DNA of 64,000 bases from Streptomyces sp. NBC_01446 (GTDB lineage: Bacteria > Actinomycetota > Actinomycetes > Streptomycetales > Streptomycetaceae). The notes under the pieces are model-generated. The model searched no databases. It was not told the origin of the DNA and saw only the letters and a list, made by a program, of their open reading frames with translations. Positions 34,984 to 42,548 of this stretch are shown here, in pieces. Every line of letters begins with the position of its first letter. Position 1 is the stretch's first letter. The translations under genes and the position numbers were made by a program. The stretch is taken from the NCBI RefSeq assembly GCF_026340095.1, contig NZ_JAPEPO010000004.1, forward strand, positions 42,691 through 106,690. The letters are read 5' to 3'.

Positions 34984-36285
34984 GTGAAGGTTCCCCTCTG
35001 GTCCGGCGTCGGATCCCGTCTGCGGGAGTTGCTGGTCCCGACGAGCAACAGGCGCTCACCGGCAACCGTGGTATTGATCGTGGTGGTTCTGCTTCTGACG
35101 GGGCTGCCGCTGGGCTGGCTCGGCTTCGAAGACCTCGTCGGCGCCCTGACCTACGCGGGTCGCATCACCGGTGCCATCCTCATCCTGGTCTCGGTCACCA
35201 CACTGGTGGGCGCCGTCGCGGCCTGGGACCACTGGTTCCGAAACCGCATTCCCTACTCGGGAACGGTCGCCCTGATCGGCACGGTCGCGGCATTCTTGAC
35301 CAACGCCGCGCTTTTACTAATGACGTTCAAGGACGTCGATTCCACGGCCTACCGGGTGCTGTGGTGCCTGATCACGGCGGGTTGCGCCTGGGCTGTCTTC
35401 GCGGTGTGGCGGACATCGGTCGAGATCCCCGCTCCGAGGCGGGTGGCCGCGGCGCTGATCGCCACCGGGCTCATCGCACTGGCGAACTTCGGCTACGAGC
35501 GTCTCTACCAGCCGTCCCAGAACGGCGCCAGACCCCTCATCACGATCACCGTGGGAAAGCCTGTGCTGAGGCAGGACCGTAAGGCGTTCGCGTTGCCGGT
35601 CGACATCAGGGCCGAGAACCGCAGCGATGTGGGCTTCTACGTGCTCGGCACCGAGTTCCACGCCATGGGGGAACGAGTGCAGATCAGCGCGACGGACCGG
35701 AAGCGCGAGCAGTGGCGCGACGATGCCGAGAAGTGGCGCACGTTCCAGGAGACCCACCCGCTCTCCCGCCGGGAGATCCAGCAGCCCGGCGAGCTGGTCG
35801 CGGCGCAGCCATGGGCGCCCCCCGGACACTGGATCGAGCCGGGTGACACGTTCGTCAGCCAGACGGTCGTGCAACTGCCCATGGACACGCCGTACGACCA
35901 GTTGGCGTTCTACGCCAACGGGAGCTTCGCACGCAAGGACAGACTCGGCCTGTCGCAGATGCAACTGACCGGGTACTCCTGGAGCGACGGCAAGGTGCCC
36001 AATTGGGTGAAGTCGACAAAGGGTGTCGACAACGTCGTCTACCGCGGCCGGGTGTACGAGAACAACGCGATCGCCGCGCATACCAGGGACACCCGTTACG
36101 TCACCGTCTACTGGCAGTTCGGTGTGCATGGCGCAGACCTGCTGCAAACCATCAGGCGAAACGGCGAGGAAAGCCGCATCAACAGCGAACCGGAAGACCG
36201 CGCGTTGGAGAGCCGGTACGGCATCGTCGACTCCAGGCAGGGCCCGATCGAACGGACCCTGTGGGATATCAAGGGCCGGCACTGA
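34984..36285 (+). CDS. Uncharacterised membrane protein with extracytoplasmic beta domain
   Basis: The protein has 433 residues. GTG 34984 is chosen for its GGGAG eight bases upstream. Four membrane helices follow in the first 170 residues (TVVLIVVVLLLTGLPLGWL, GAILILVSVTTLVGAVAAW, VALIGTVAAFLTNAALLLM and a fourth around VLWCLITAGCAWAVFAVW). A further one lies near 155-175. The rest (about 190-430) is strand-rich and probably outside the membrane (PLITITVGKPVLRQD, DTRYVTVYWQFGVHG). Its 3' end overlaps the convergent lasso cyclase gene by 17 bp. Family not recognised. Confidence 0.6.
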   Translation: MKVPLWSGVGSRLRELLVPTSNRRSPATVVLIVVVLLLTGLPLGWLGFEDLVGALTYAGRITGAILILVSVTTLVGAVAAWDHWFRNRIPYSGTVALIGTVAAFLTNAALLLMTFKDVDSTAYRVLWCLITAGCAWAVFAVWRTSVEIPAPRRVAAALIATGLIALANFGYERLYQPSQNGARPLITITVGKPVLRQDRKAFALPVDIRAENRSDVGFYVLGTEFHAMGERVQISATDRKREQWRDDAEKWRTFQETHPLSRREIQQPGELVAAQPWAPPGHWIEPGDTFVSQTVVQLPMDTPYDQLAFYANGSFARKDRLGLSQMQLTGYSWSDGKVPNWVKSTKGVDNVVYRGRVYENNAIAAHTRDTRYVTVYWQFGVHGADLLQTIRRNGEESRINSEPEDRALESRYGIVDSRQGPIERTLWDIKGRH

Positions 36286-38080
36286 CCGGCATGAGCGCGC
36301 GGGAGCACTGGTCCGATCTCTCCAGCCACACCACCAGGGCGAGAGAGCTGTTCATACGATCCCAGGAGTATGAGTCCCCGATGCCGAGCTGCGCCTCCCG
36401 CACCGCCCGGCACAGCGTCTCGACGTCGAACATCTCCGCGATCAACGGATGCCGCGCGGAGCGGCAGAGGTCGATGAGTTCGTCGCCGTGTGTCCGCAAG
36501 CCGCGGGCGTAGAGTTCGTCGAAGGGGACCTTGACCGTTCGGCCGAGGATCCGGGGCGGGAGCAGATCTGCCATGGCCTCGCGCAGAACCGCCTTCGGAC
36601 GGCCTGGATGGAACGTGGCTTCGGCGGGGAGGCGGCGCATCGTGGCGATGACCTCCGGGTCGAGGAAAGGGTGCGAGAGGAAGAATCCGTCCTGCCGTGC
36701 GCAGCGCCAGGAGAGCGGGTCCGGAGCGGCGATGTAGTTGGCCGCGTCGTAGAGCGACTGTTCCGGTCGGCGTCCGAACACGAAGCGGCTCTCCGCGACA
36801 CTGGCCTCCCGGTAGCCGTGAGCCCGCGCGAATCCGGATCGCAGCCATCGGGGGCGGGCGAAGTTGCCGAGGCCGCCGAGCACCGTTCCGCGGCGGCGGA
36901 CGAGCGCGGTGAGCCGTTCGGCGGCCAACGGCACAGTCGGCTGCACTACGTAGGCGGAGAGGACGTCCCGCAAGCCCCGCTCGCCGCCCGTGGCCCAGGC
37001 ACGTGCCTGCTTCGTCATCTGCCGGAGCTGTCCTGTGCGGGCCAGCCTGTGCAAGTGAAGCGGGTTGGCGTCGACAATCGGATCGGCCCCGCAGCCGGTC
37101 ATGAGGGTGTCACAGCCCAGTTCCGCCGCGGCGGCATGGAGCCTGCTCCAGAACGGGGCGCGGAAGGCGTGCGCATGAGGCTCGTCCGCGTCCCCCGCGT
37201 GGTGCCAAAAGTCGTCGAAGTCGGCCACGTCATCTACATCGATCATCATCGGGTGGGCCGCGGGCACATGACGGCGGATCGCTTCCATCGCCTCGTCGAG
37301 GTACGGCTGTTCCTCGGCCAGTTCTCCTCTGCCGAAGCGTCCGGCAAGCAGGACCAGGTCCCCAGGCCGGTCCTGTCCCGCGGCCAGCAGACGTGCCGCG
37401 AGCAACGCGACGCCGGTGGAGTCGGTGCCGCCTGAGACATGGCACGCCGTCGTCCTGCCCATACGGCGCCCGACAGCGTTCTCCAGCGCGAGGCGCAGAT
37501 CCTTCGCGGCGCCGCTGAAGCGGGGACCGTCTGCCCCGGGTAACGACAGGTCGTCCGCCTCACGGACGTGTCGCGGCACCCCACGGCGCATCTGCCCCGT
37601 GATCGAAAGTTCCACCACCTCGCCGCCCAGTATCCGGTGCACCCCGGCGAAAGGGGTGAGTTCCGAGTGGGGTTGCGCCATGTTCCCGGTCAGGTACCGG
37701 CAGAAGTAGCGACGTTCCAGCTCCGCTCCGGCGCCCAGGCGGCGCGCCGAGGTACTCACCGCGCTCACACGGCCGCCGGACTCCCTGAAGAAAAGGGGGA
37801 TACGTGCCTGCTCGTCCCGCATCAGCAGGATGCGGTCGTGGTACACCAGGACAGCCGCGTAGTCGCCGGTCGGCAGACGCGAAACGGCTCCCGGCCGGCC
37901 GAAGTCGTCGAGGAGGCGGCGCGCACCCGCCATGCGGTCCCGGACCGAGCCGACCCAGCCGGCGACCACCGCGGTTCCGTCCTGGGAGGAGACCGTCGTC
38001 ACGAGCCCTTGCTCGGCCATGGCCCCGGCTGCCGAGAGCTTCGGTGTGCTCCCGGCCCACTCGAGGCGTAGTGCTTCCAC
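36269..38080 (-). CDS. Lasso peptide cyclase (C protein, asparagine-synthetase-like)
   Basis: The protein has 603 residues from GTG 38080, which follows GGAGG eight bases upstream and starts one base after the B stop; the longer frame to 38209 overlaps B. The N-terminal half is a degenerate glutamine-amidotransferase fold (LPTGDYAAVLVYHDRILLMRD). The C-terminal half is an AS-B ATP-pyrophosphatase with the PP-loop SGGTDS at about 216-221 and a terminal MNSSLALVVWLE helix. In lasso pathways this enzyme adenylates an Asp or Glu side chain and joins it to the core N-terminus. Context (B and a small precursor upstream) makes lasso cyclase far more likely than asparagine synthetase. Confidence 0.85.
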   Translation of the reverse strand: MEALRLEWAGSTPKLSAAGAMAEQGLVTTVSSQDGTAVVAGWVGSVRDRMAGARRLLDDFGRPGAVSRLPTGDYAAVLVYHDRILLMRDEQARIPLFFRESGGRVSAVSTSARRLGAGAELERRYFCRYLTGNMAQPHSELTPFAGVHRILGGEVVELSITGQMRRGVPRHVREADDLSLPGADGPRFSGAAKDLRLALENAVGRRMGRTTACHVSGGTDSTGVALLAARLLAAGQDRPGDLVLLAGRFGRGELAEEQPYLDEAMEAIRRHVPAAHPMMIDVDDVADFDDFWHHAGDADEPHAHAFRAPFWSRLHAAAAELGCDTLMTGCGADPIVDANPLHLHRLARTGQLRQMTKQARAWATGGERGLRDVLSAYVVQPTVPLAAERLTALVRRRGTVLGGLGNFARPRWLRSGFARAHGYREASVAESRFVFGRRPEQSLYDAANYIAAPDPLSWRCARQDGFFLSHPFLDPEVIATMRRLPAEATFHPGRPKAVLREAMADLLPPRILGRTVKVPFDELYARGLRTHGDELIDLCRSARHPLIAEMFDVETLCRAVREAQLGIGDSYSWDRMNSSLALVVWLERSDQCSRALMPVSAGP

Positions 38081-38081
38081 G

Positions 38082-38705
38082 TCACTGGCCTCCGCCGTTG
38101 ATCGAGAGAACCGGAGTGAACGCGTGCCCGCGCGGATCGGCGTCAGGGATGCACACGCCGGACGAAAACATCCAGGCGTGCAAAGCGAAAGGGTGCTCGC
38201 GTACACCAACGTGGAGCACGGCCTTCAGGCCGCGCCGACGCAGCAGGACAAAAGCCGTCACGGCCTCGGCCTTGCAGTCATCGTTGACGAACCAGCTTCT
38301 GCGGCTGTGTGATTGCACTGCTCGTTTCAGCCGTGCGACGTCCTCGGCAGAGGCGGGGTCTGCCCGGGCATAATCCGGGGCTGCTAAGGACAGGAGCCGA
38401 AGGACGCGCCCGAACCCGATGGTCCGGATCAGCACATGCACTCCGCGCAGCCAGAGCCCGACCGCGACGTTGGAATGCTCCTTTTGGCGGCCCGCCGCGC
38501 ACCCGGCACGGATGAGACCGGTGACGAGTTCGGTGCGTTCCGTGGAGCTTTCGTCGGCGAACTTCTGGATGTCCGCCGTCGCCATTCCGAGAAAACGCGT
38601 CCGCTTCCAGTCCGCGATCAACGCTCCGCCAGACGTCCGGGTGACCCGGCAATGCGGTGACAGGATCCGCTCCATGGCCACCAGGGCATCGGGGTTCTCT
38701 GCCAC
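38082..38705 (-). CDS. Lasso peptide leader peptidase (B protein, transglutaminase-like, fused form)
   Basis: The protein has 207 residues from GTG 38705 (GGAGG seven bases upstream). The C-terminal half is the transglutaminase-like protease with Cys144 (NDDCKAEAV), His176 (ALHAWMF) and Asp188 (CIPDADP). The N-terminal 75 residues occupy the place of the leader-recognition (RRE/B1) domain. Its length is that of McjB, in which both domains are fused, while most actinobacterial pathways split them. It would cleave the leader so that the cyclase can close the ring. It lies between precursor and cyclase on the same strand. Confidence 0.82.
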   Translation of the reverse strand: MAENPDALVAMERILSPHCRVTRTSGGALIADWKRTRFLGMATADIQKFADESSTERTELVTGLIRAGCAAGRQKEHSNVAVGLWLRGVHVLIRTIGFGRVLRLLSLAAPDYARADPASAEDVARLKRAVQSHSRRSWFVNDDCKAEAVTAFVLLRRRGLKAVLHVGVREHPFALHAWMFSSGVCIPDADPRGHAFTPVLSINGGGQ

Positions 38706-38720
38706 CGCACATCCTCCAAG

Positions 38721-38738
38721 GTCGCCTGCCGCGGCGAC
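38721..38738 (-). terminator. Hairpin between lasso precursor and B gene
   Basis: A perfect 6-bp stem (GTCGCC/GGCGAC) with a 6-base loop lies in the 69-bp gap after the precursor stop. Lasso operons often have such a partial terminator so that precursor mRNA exceeds enzyme mRNA. There is no U-run, so it would be a weak attenuator or a processing/stability element. Confidence 0.4.
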
Positions 38739-38774
38739 TCTGCGGCGGACTCGGTTCGACTTGCGGACGGTGTT

Positions 38775-38891
38775 TCAGGCAAGGTATCCGTGACCGTCGT
38801 AGTGGGCGCCGCTGAAGCCCCGGATCAGACGGCCGTTGCCGAAAAGGACAAGCCCACGCGGGATACGACGCCGCAGCAGTCGGGCAAACAT
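38775..38891 (-). CDS. Putative lasso peptide precursor (38 residues)
   Basis: ATG 38891 follows GGAGG six bases upstream, and the frame closes at 38775, directly upstream of B and C on the same strand. The leader is about 24 residues, basic, and contains IPRGLVLFGNGRLIR. This resembles the P-x-L-x-x-x-G pattern bound by RRE domains, with small spacing differences. The predicted core is GFSGAHYDGHGYLA. Gly1 and Asp8 are the only pair giving a 7-9-residue ring, and a 6-residue tail follows. The usual Thr at leader position -2 is absent (Ile). Too short for ordinary gene callers. Confidence 0.7.
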   Translation of the reverse strand: MFARLLRRRIPRGLVLFGNGRLIRGFSGAHYDGHGYLA

Positions 38892-38974
38892 GGCCTACCT
38901 CCAGATCGGTCAGCGCTTGTTAATTCGAGGCTACTCTGCCCAGGATGCCCCGCAACCGGGCAGAGTAGCCCCGC

Positions 38975-39185
38975 CCCGGGCTGAGCGAGATCTCCGTGGA
39001 CGGCTGCACCACCAAGGCCCCGTCCGGCGGCGAGAAGGCCGGGCGCTCCCTGGTCGACCGGGGCAAGCAGGGACTGAAGCGCGCGTTCGCCTCCGACTCG
39101 TGCGGTGTCCCGCTCGGGATCATCTCCGACGGTGCCAACCGGCATAACTCGCCCTGCTCGGCCCCACCCTGGACACAAGCACACG
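38975..39185 (+). pseudogene. IS5-type transposase fragment
   Basis: The plus strand reads LSEISVDGCTTKAPSGGEK, then AGRSLVDRGKQGLKRAFASD and PLGIISDGANRHNSP. This is the block around the first catalytic aspartate of IS5-group (IS1373-like) transposases. The frame then breaks. It marks an old insertion just upstream of the lasso precursor. Confidence 0.6.
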
Positions 39186-39295
39186 CGCGTCAGTCGTTGA
39201 CCGGAACGCCTACATTGTCGTCTCCGTAGAGGATCGGATCGCCCCTGCGCGCCAAGCGAGGGAGTGCAAAGTTGAAGCCCACTCGCGCAAAAACC

Positions 39296-39433
39296 GTTCG
39301 CGTACCTGCGCAGACGCGGCATCAAGGCCACGATCCCGATCCCTGCGGACCGCACCCGCAACCGGCATCGCCTCGGATCCCGAGGCGGCCGACCTTCGAA
39401 GTTCGACAAGGCCGACTACCGCGAGCGCCATGC
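39296..39433 (+). pseudogene. IS5-type transposase fragment (C-terminal block)
   Basis: The plus strand reads AYLRRRGIKATIPIPADRTR, then GSRGGRPSKFDKADYRERHAN, the segment before the catalytic E of IS5-group transposases. It is in the same orientation as the fragment at 38975 and may be part of the same decayed element. Confidence 0.6.
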
Positions 39434-39664
39434 GAACAGCCGTCGCCCGCGCCCCGGCCCACCGGCGATCTCATCCAGGGCCGCCTGTGTCGAACGCGCC
39501 AGGAAGCCGTCCCACAACAGCTCGGCAACCGCAGCAGTGTCCAGGAGATGCGCCATCAGAAGGCTCGTGGTGCCGCCGGCCCGTTCCCGCGACTTTCCCC
39601 ACAACGCCCCCAGGGCCCTCACCACAAAGGGCTCGTACCGCTCAGCCAGCTGCTGCTTGTCCAC
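39416..39664 (-). pseudogene. Truncated Cas3 HD-domain start (CRISPR relic)
   Basis: GTG 39664 gives 82 residues: ERYEPFVVRALGALWGKSRE, then TTSLLMAHLLDTAAVAELLWDGFL. This follows the beginning of type I-E Cas3, where a W-G-K-x block precedes an H-L-x-D helix and A-V-A-x-x-L-W-D. The cas3 gene at 56164-59010 shows the same order (SPWGKWD, LLFHLIDVGAVAAELWDQFL). The sequence then runs into the IS5 fragment before the HD pair is reached. It is a remnant of a second type I-E locus. Confidence 0.6.
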
Positions 39665-39982
39665 TGGACCTCCACGCACTCGTCCGTAGAGCACCGGACA
39701 GTAGAGGCCAACACTGACAACGCGGCCTGAACTGCGAAAACCGAAACCCCACCCCTGACACCTTGAACCCGAAGGAGGCCACCACCACCATCGACGGACA
39801 GCAGCCAGCCATCCCCCACCACGGACCGCATTCCCCGGGGCGACCTCCCCCCAACGACCACCTGAGCCGGCGGCACTCACTCATCAGCTGCCCGCGGAGT
39901 TCTGATCTCAAGGGGACCGGCAACTGGAGTAGCCCGGCGGGCACTTGTGATCGGGCGGCCATACGGTCGGCGCGGGCGCCGC

Positions 39983-40058
39983 GGACGGTGCCCCGGCAGA
40001 GGGTGGCCCCGCGTCCCGTGCGCAACGCGGGGCCACCCTCTGCCGGGGGGCACCGTCC
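39983..40058. repeat. Long near-perfect palindrome (32-34-nt arms)
   Basis: The left arm 39983-40014 is the reverse complement of the right arm 40025-40058 except for two extra G in a G-run. The 10-base loop is CCCGTGCGCA. It has no U-run; it could be a bidirectional terminator, a decayed element end or a protein-binding cruciform site. Confidence 0.7.
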
Positions 40059-40303
40059 GGGCTCGGTGGACAGGGCGACCCTGCTGCCTGCTCCGGCCGC
40101 CAATCCGGCGGTCGCGACCGAAGCGTAGAACCCCGGACCCTGCCGGCCAGTGCGCGGATACGGGGCTCGCGCATTGCTGGCGTAAACCCTTCGCCCCCTA
40201 TGGCTTGAACGCATCGCAGGCGGCGCTTACTTGTTCCCCGTGACAGCCAAGTGGCGTACTGCGGCCCCGGTTTTATATTCCGCTTCTTCATTGAATTTAA
40301 TTG

Positions 40304-40342
40304 ACCGTTGGCCATAGATCGGGGCGATCATTGGCCAACGGT
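40304..40342. promoter_or_regulatory. Inverted repeat, operator candidate
   Basis: ACCGTTGGCCA (40304-40314) is matched perfectly by TGGCCAACGGT (40332-40342) with a 17-bp spacer, about 270 bp before the glycosyltransferase operon. Each arm also contains TGGCCA, itself palindromic. Confidence 0.35.
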
Positions 40343-40487
40343 TCGGGGGCGGACGGGGCTTGACGGTGTGACAGGTGTGACGCGAGGGACCGTTAGGCGC
40401 GGGTGCCGGAAATTGAATGTCGCAGTTGTGTCACGGGATTCGATCATGCTTATGCGTCACTGACCTGGCATTACTCTCCGTGGCCGT

Positions 40488-40508
40488 ACCGGAGGGTGCC
40501 CCTCCGGT
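40488..40508 (+). promoter_or_regulatory. 5' hairpin upstream of exopolysaccharide operon
   Basis: ACCGGAGGG-TGC-CCCTCCGGT is a perfect 9-bp stem with a 3-base loop, about 100 bp before ATG 40612. It would form in the leader RNA if transcription begins upstream. The GGAGGG strand could be sequestered, which hints at a regulatory leader; no known riboswitch is recognised. Confidence 0.35.
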
Positions 40509-40611
40509 GGGCATAGAAAGCTCTTTCAAAGTTCAAGGGCTGCACGGAACCTCCACACTTGCTCCTATCATTTTTTCTATCCAACGGCCGTTCCCATGGG
40601 GGGATATACGT

Positions 40612-40812
40612 ATGTCTGGACACGCTCAGCTTGCGCAGACGGGGGCTCCGGTTCTGGTGATCGGTGGCATCAGCTATCCGATCGGCGGCTGGATGCTCGC
40701 CACCGCGGCGGGCCTGCTCTGCTTGGGTCTGCTGTGCATTCGTTTCGGGTTCCGCCGCAAGCTCGCCGCCGGCGAGGCCGCGTCCACGACGTCAGCGCGG
40801 CACGGCAAGTGA
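40612..40812 (+). CDS. Small single-span membrane protein
   Basis: The protein has 66 residues from ATG 40612 (GGGGGG eight bases upstream). There is one membrane helix (GGWMLATAAGLLCLGLLCI) followed by a basic RFGFRRK cytoplasmic anchor, so the N-terminus is outside. Its stop overlaps the next start (GTGA). It is probably an accessory subunit of the glycosyltransferase; no family recognised. Confidence 0.6.
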   Translation: MSGHAQLAQTGAPVLVIGGISYPIGGWMLATAAGLLCLGLLCIRFGFRRKLAAGEAASTTSARHGK

Positions 40813-42338
40813 GTCGCCGTCAGCGCAGTGCGCCGGTGCTGAGCGCCCATCAGCACCGGTCCGCGACCGTCGTCATGGGCATCATCGTTCTTCTGCTGGC
40901 CGCCGCGTGGGCCACGCACCACGCAGTGGTCGCCTTCGCCACCGATGCCGAGACCCGCAGCCGTCTCACCGTGGTCTGGATCAGCCTGTTCCTGGTGTTC
41001 CTCCTGCAGACCTTCATGTACCACCTCGAGCGGGTACCGCACCTGACCGAGCGCTCCCGCCGTCAGCTGGACGCGCTGCACGTGTCGATCCTGGTACCGG
41101 TCTACAACGAGGACCCCGGCTACCTGCGGCTCGGCCTGGAGAGTTTCCTGCGCCAGACCCGGATGCCCGACTCGGTCCACATCGTCGACGACGGCTCCAC
41201 CAGCGGCGACTACGGCGACGTACGCCGGTGGTGGGAGCAGGCGGCTGCCCGAGCCGGCGTGGCCACCACCTGGCAGGTGGTGGCCAATGGCGGCAAGCGG
41301 CACGCCCAGGCCCACGCGGTACGGGTGAGTTCCGAGGCCGACATCTATCTCACCTGTGACTCGGACTCCTGCTTCGCGCCGAATGCCGTCGAGGAGATCC
41401 TGGTGCCGTTCGCCCGGCCGCGGGTGATGTCGGTCGCAGGCATCGTGATCGCCACCAACAACCGGGCGAACTGGCTGGTGCGGGTGACCGACCTGTGGTT
41501 CGTGGTGTGCCAGCTGGTGGACCGCTCCGGACAGTCCGCGGTCGGTGCCGTCATGGTCAACTCCGGCCCGATCGCCGCCTACCGGGCCGCCGTCATCCGC
41601 GACAACCTCGGCTCCTACCTCAACGAGACGTTCATGGGCCGCACCGTGATGTTCTCCGACGACAGCCTGCTCACCCTCTACGCCCAGCAGCGCGGCCTGA
41701 CCGTGCAGCAGCCACGGGCGATCTGCTTCACCGCCATGCCCGAGAAGTGGAGCCACTTCTCGCGCATGTACCTGCGGTGGATGCGGGGCTCGACCATCCG
41801 GTCGGTGTGGCGGATGCGCTACCTCTCCCCCGCCCGGCCCGCCTACTGGCTGCACGCCATGCGCTGGCTGCAGATGCTCCTCACCCAGATGGTCACCGTC
41901 TGGCTGCTCATCGTCGAACCGTTCGTCTTCCACGAACTGCCGCCGGGCAGCATGCTCGTCATTCCGTTCCTCATCGGCTATGCCATGGGCCTGCGCTATC
42001 TGAGCATCATCCGCTCCGACGAACGCATCCGGCAGCGGGCCATGACCTGGCTGGCCATGCCGCTGGCCATCGTGCTCGCCTGGACCCTGCTGCGGTTCCT
42101 GCGCTGGTACGGCATCCTCACCTGCGCCAAGACCGGATGGGGAACCCGCCACAACGGCGCCGAGGTATCTCTGGACACCCGCGTCAGCGAAATCCGGCAG
42201 CCTGAACCCGCACCGGCGCTGGCCGGACCTGCCGCACCACCCAGTGCTGCCACTCCTGCATTCGGGATGCCGGAGCCGCACTACTACCCGACCAGCGATC
42301 CCTGGGCCGAGCAGCACCAATCAACCGACACCTGGTAA
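40809..42338 (+). CDS. Membrane glycosyltransferase family 2, hyaluronan synthase/NodC-like
   Basis: The protein has 509 residues from GTG 40809. Two N-terminal membrane helices precede the GT2 core VSILVPVYNEDPGYLRLGLE. VDDGST, the DxD motif in LTCDSDSCF, the acceptor-site SDDSLLTLYAQQRG, and RMYLRWMRGS in place of Q-x-x-R-W follow. C-terminal membrane helices (QMVTVWLLIVEPFVF and others) complete the processive synthase. The last 60 residues are a Pro/Ala-rich tail. The UDP-glucose dehydrogenase gene downstream would supply UDP-glucuronate, so a glucuronate-containing polymer is likely. Confidence 0.8.
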   Translation: MSRRQRSAPVLSAHQHRSATVVMGIIVLLLAAAWATHHAVVAFATDAETRSRLTVVWISLFLVFLLQTFMYHLERVPHLTERSRRQLDALHVSILVPVYNEDPGYLRLGLESFLRQTRMPDSVHIVDDGSTSGDYGDVRRWWEQAAARAGVATTWQVVANGGKRHAQAHAVRVSSEADIYLTCDSDSCFAPNAVEEILVPFARPRVMSVAGIVIATNNRANWLVRVTDLWFVVCQLVDRSGQSAVGAVMVNSGPIAAYRAAVIRDNLGSYLNETFMGRTVMFSDDSLLTLYAQQRGLTVQQPRAICFTAMPEKWSHFSRMYLRWMRGSTIRSVWRMRYLSPARPAYWLHAMRWLQMLLTQMVTVWLLIVEPFVFHELPPGSMLVIPFLIGYAMGLRYLSIIRSDERIRQRAMTWLAMPLAIVLAWTLLRFLRWYGILTCAKTGWGTRHNGAEVSLDTRVSEIRQPEPAPALAGPAAPPSAATPAFGMPEPHYYPTSDPWAEQHQSTDTW

Positions 42339-42548
42339 CCCCGCGCCACGGCACGTGCCCGGCACCACCCGCCGGGCGCACCCCGCGAGCCCATTCCACC
42401 GGCAGGTACGCAACCCCGCTGTTTGTGTTGCGTGTTGACCAGTTGGCCTCGGCGCGCATCGCCCGGCCCCGGTATGACGCCGGGGTTCGCCGGCGCGAGC
42501 TCCCGCTCTTTCTTCGTTTTTTCACGACCGTCTTCAGGGGGAACGCTC

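Larger units (their letters stand above)
39665..40611. other. Long intergenic region with several inverted repeats
   Basis: No convincing gene in 947 bp. It contains a very strong hairpin (39983-40058), an 11-bp-arm inverted repeat (40304-40342) and a 9-bp-stem hairpin (40488-40508). The stretch 40260-40310 is unusually AT-rich (TTTTATATTC, TTGAATTTAATTG) and is a plausible promoter zone for the glycosyltransferase operon. Confidence 0.4.

Noticed and set aside
36269..38080. Asparagine synthetase for amino-acid metabolism
   Set aside because: The N-terminal glutaminase part lacks the catalytic cysteine start, and the gene is coupled to a lasso B protein and precursor.
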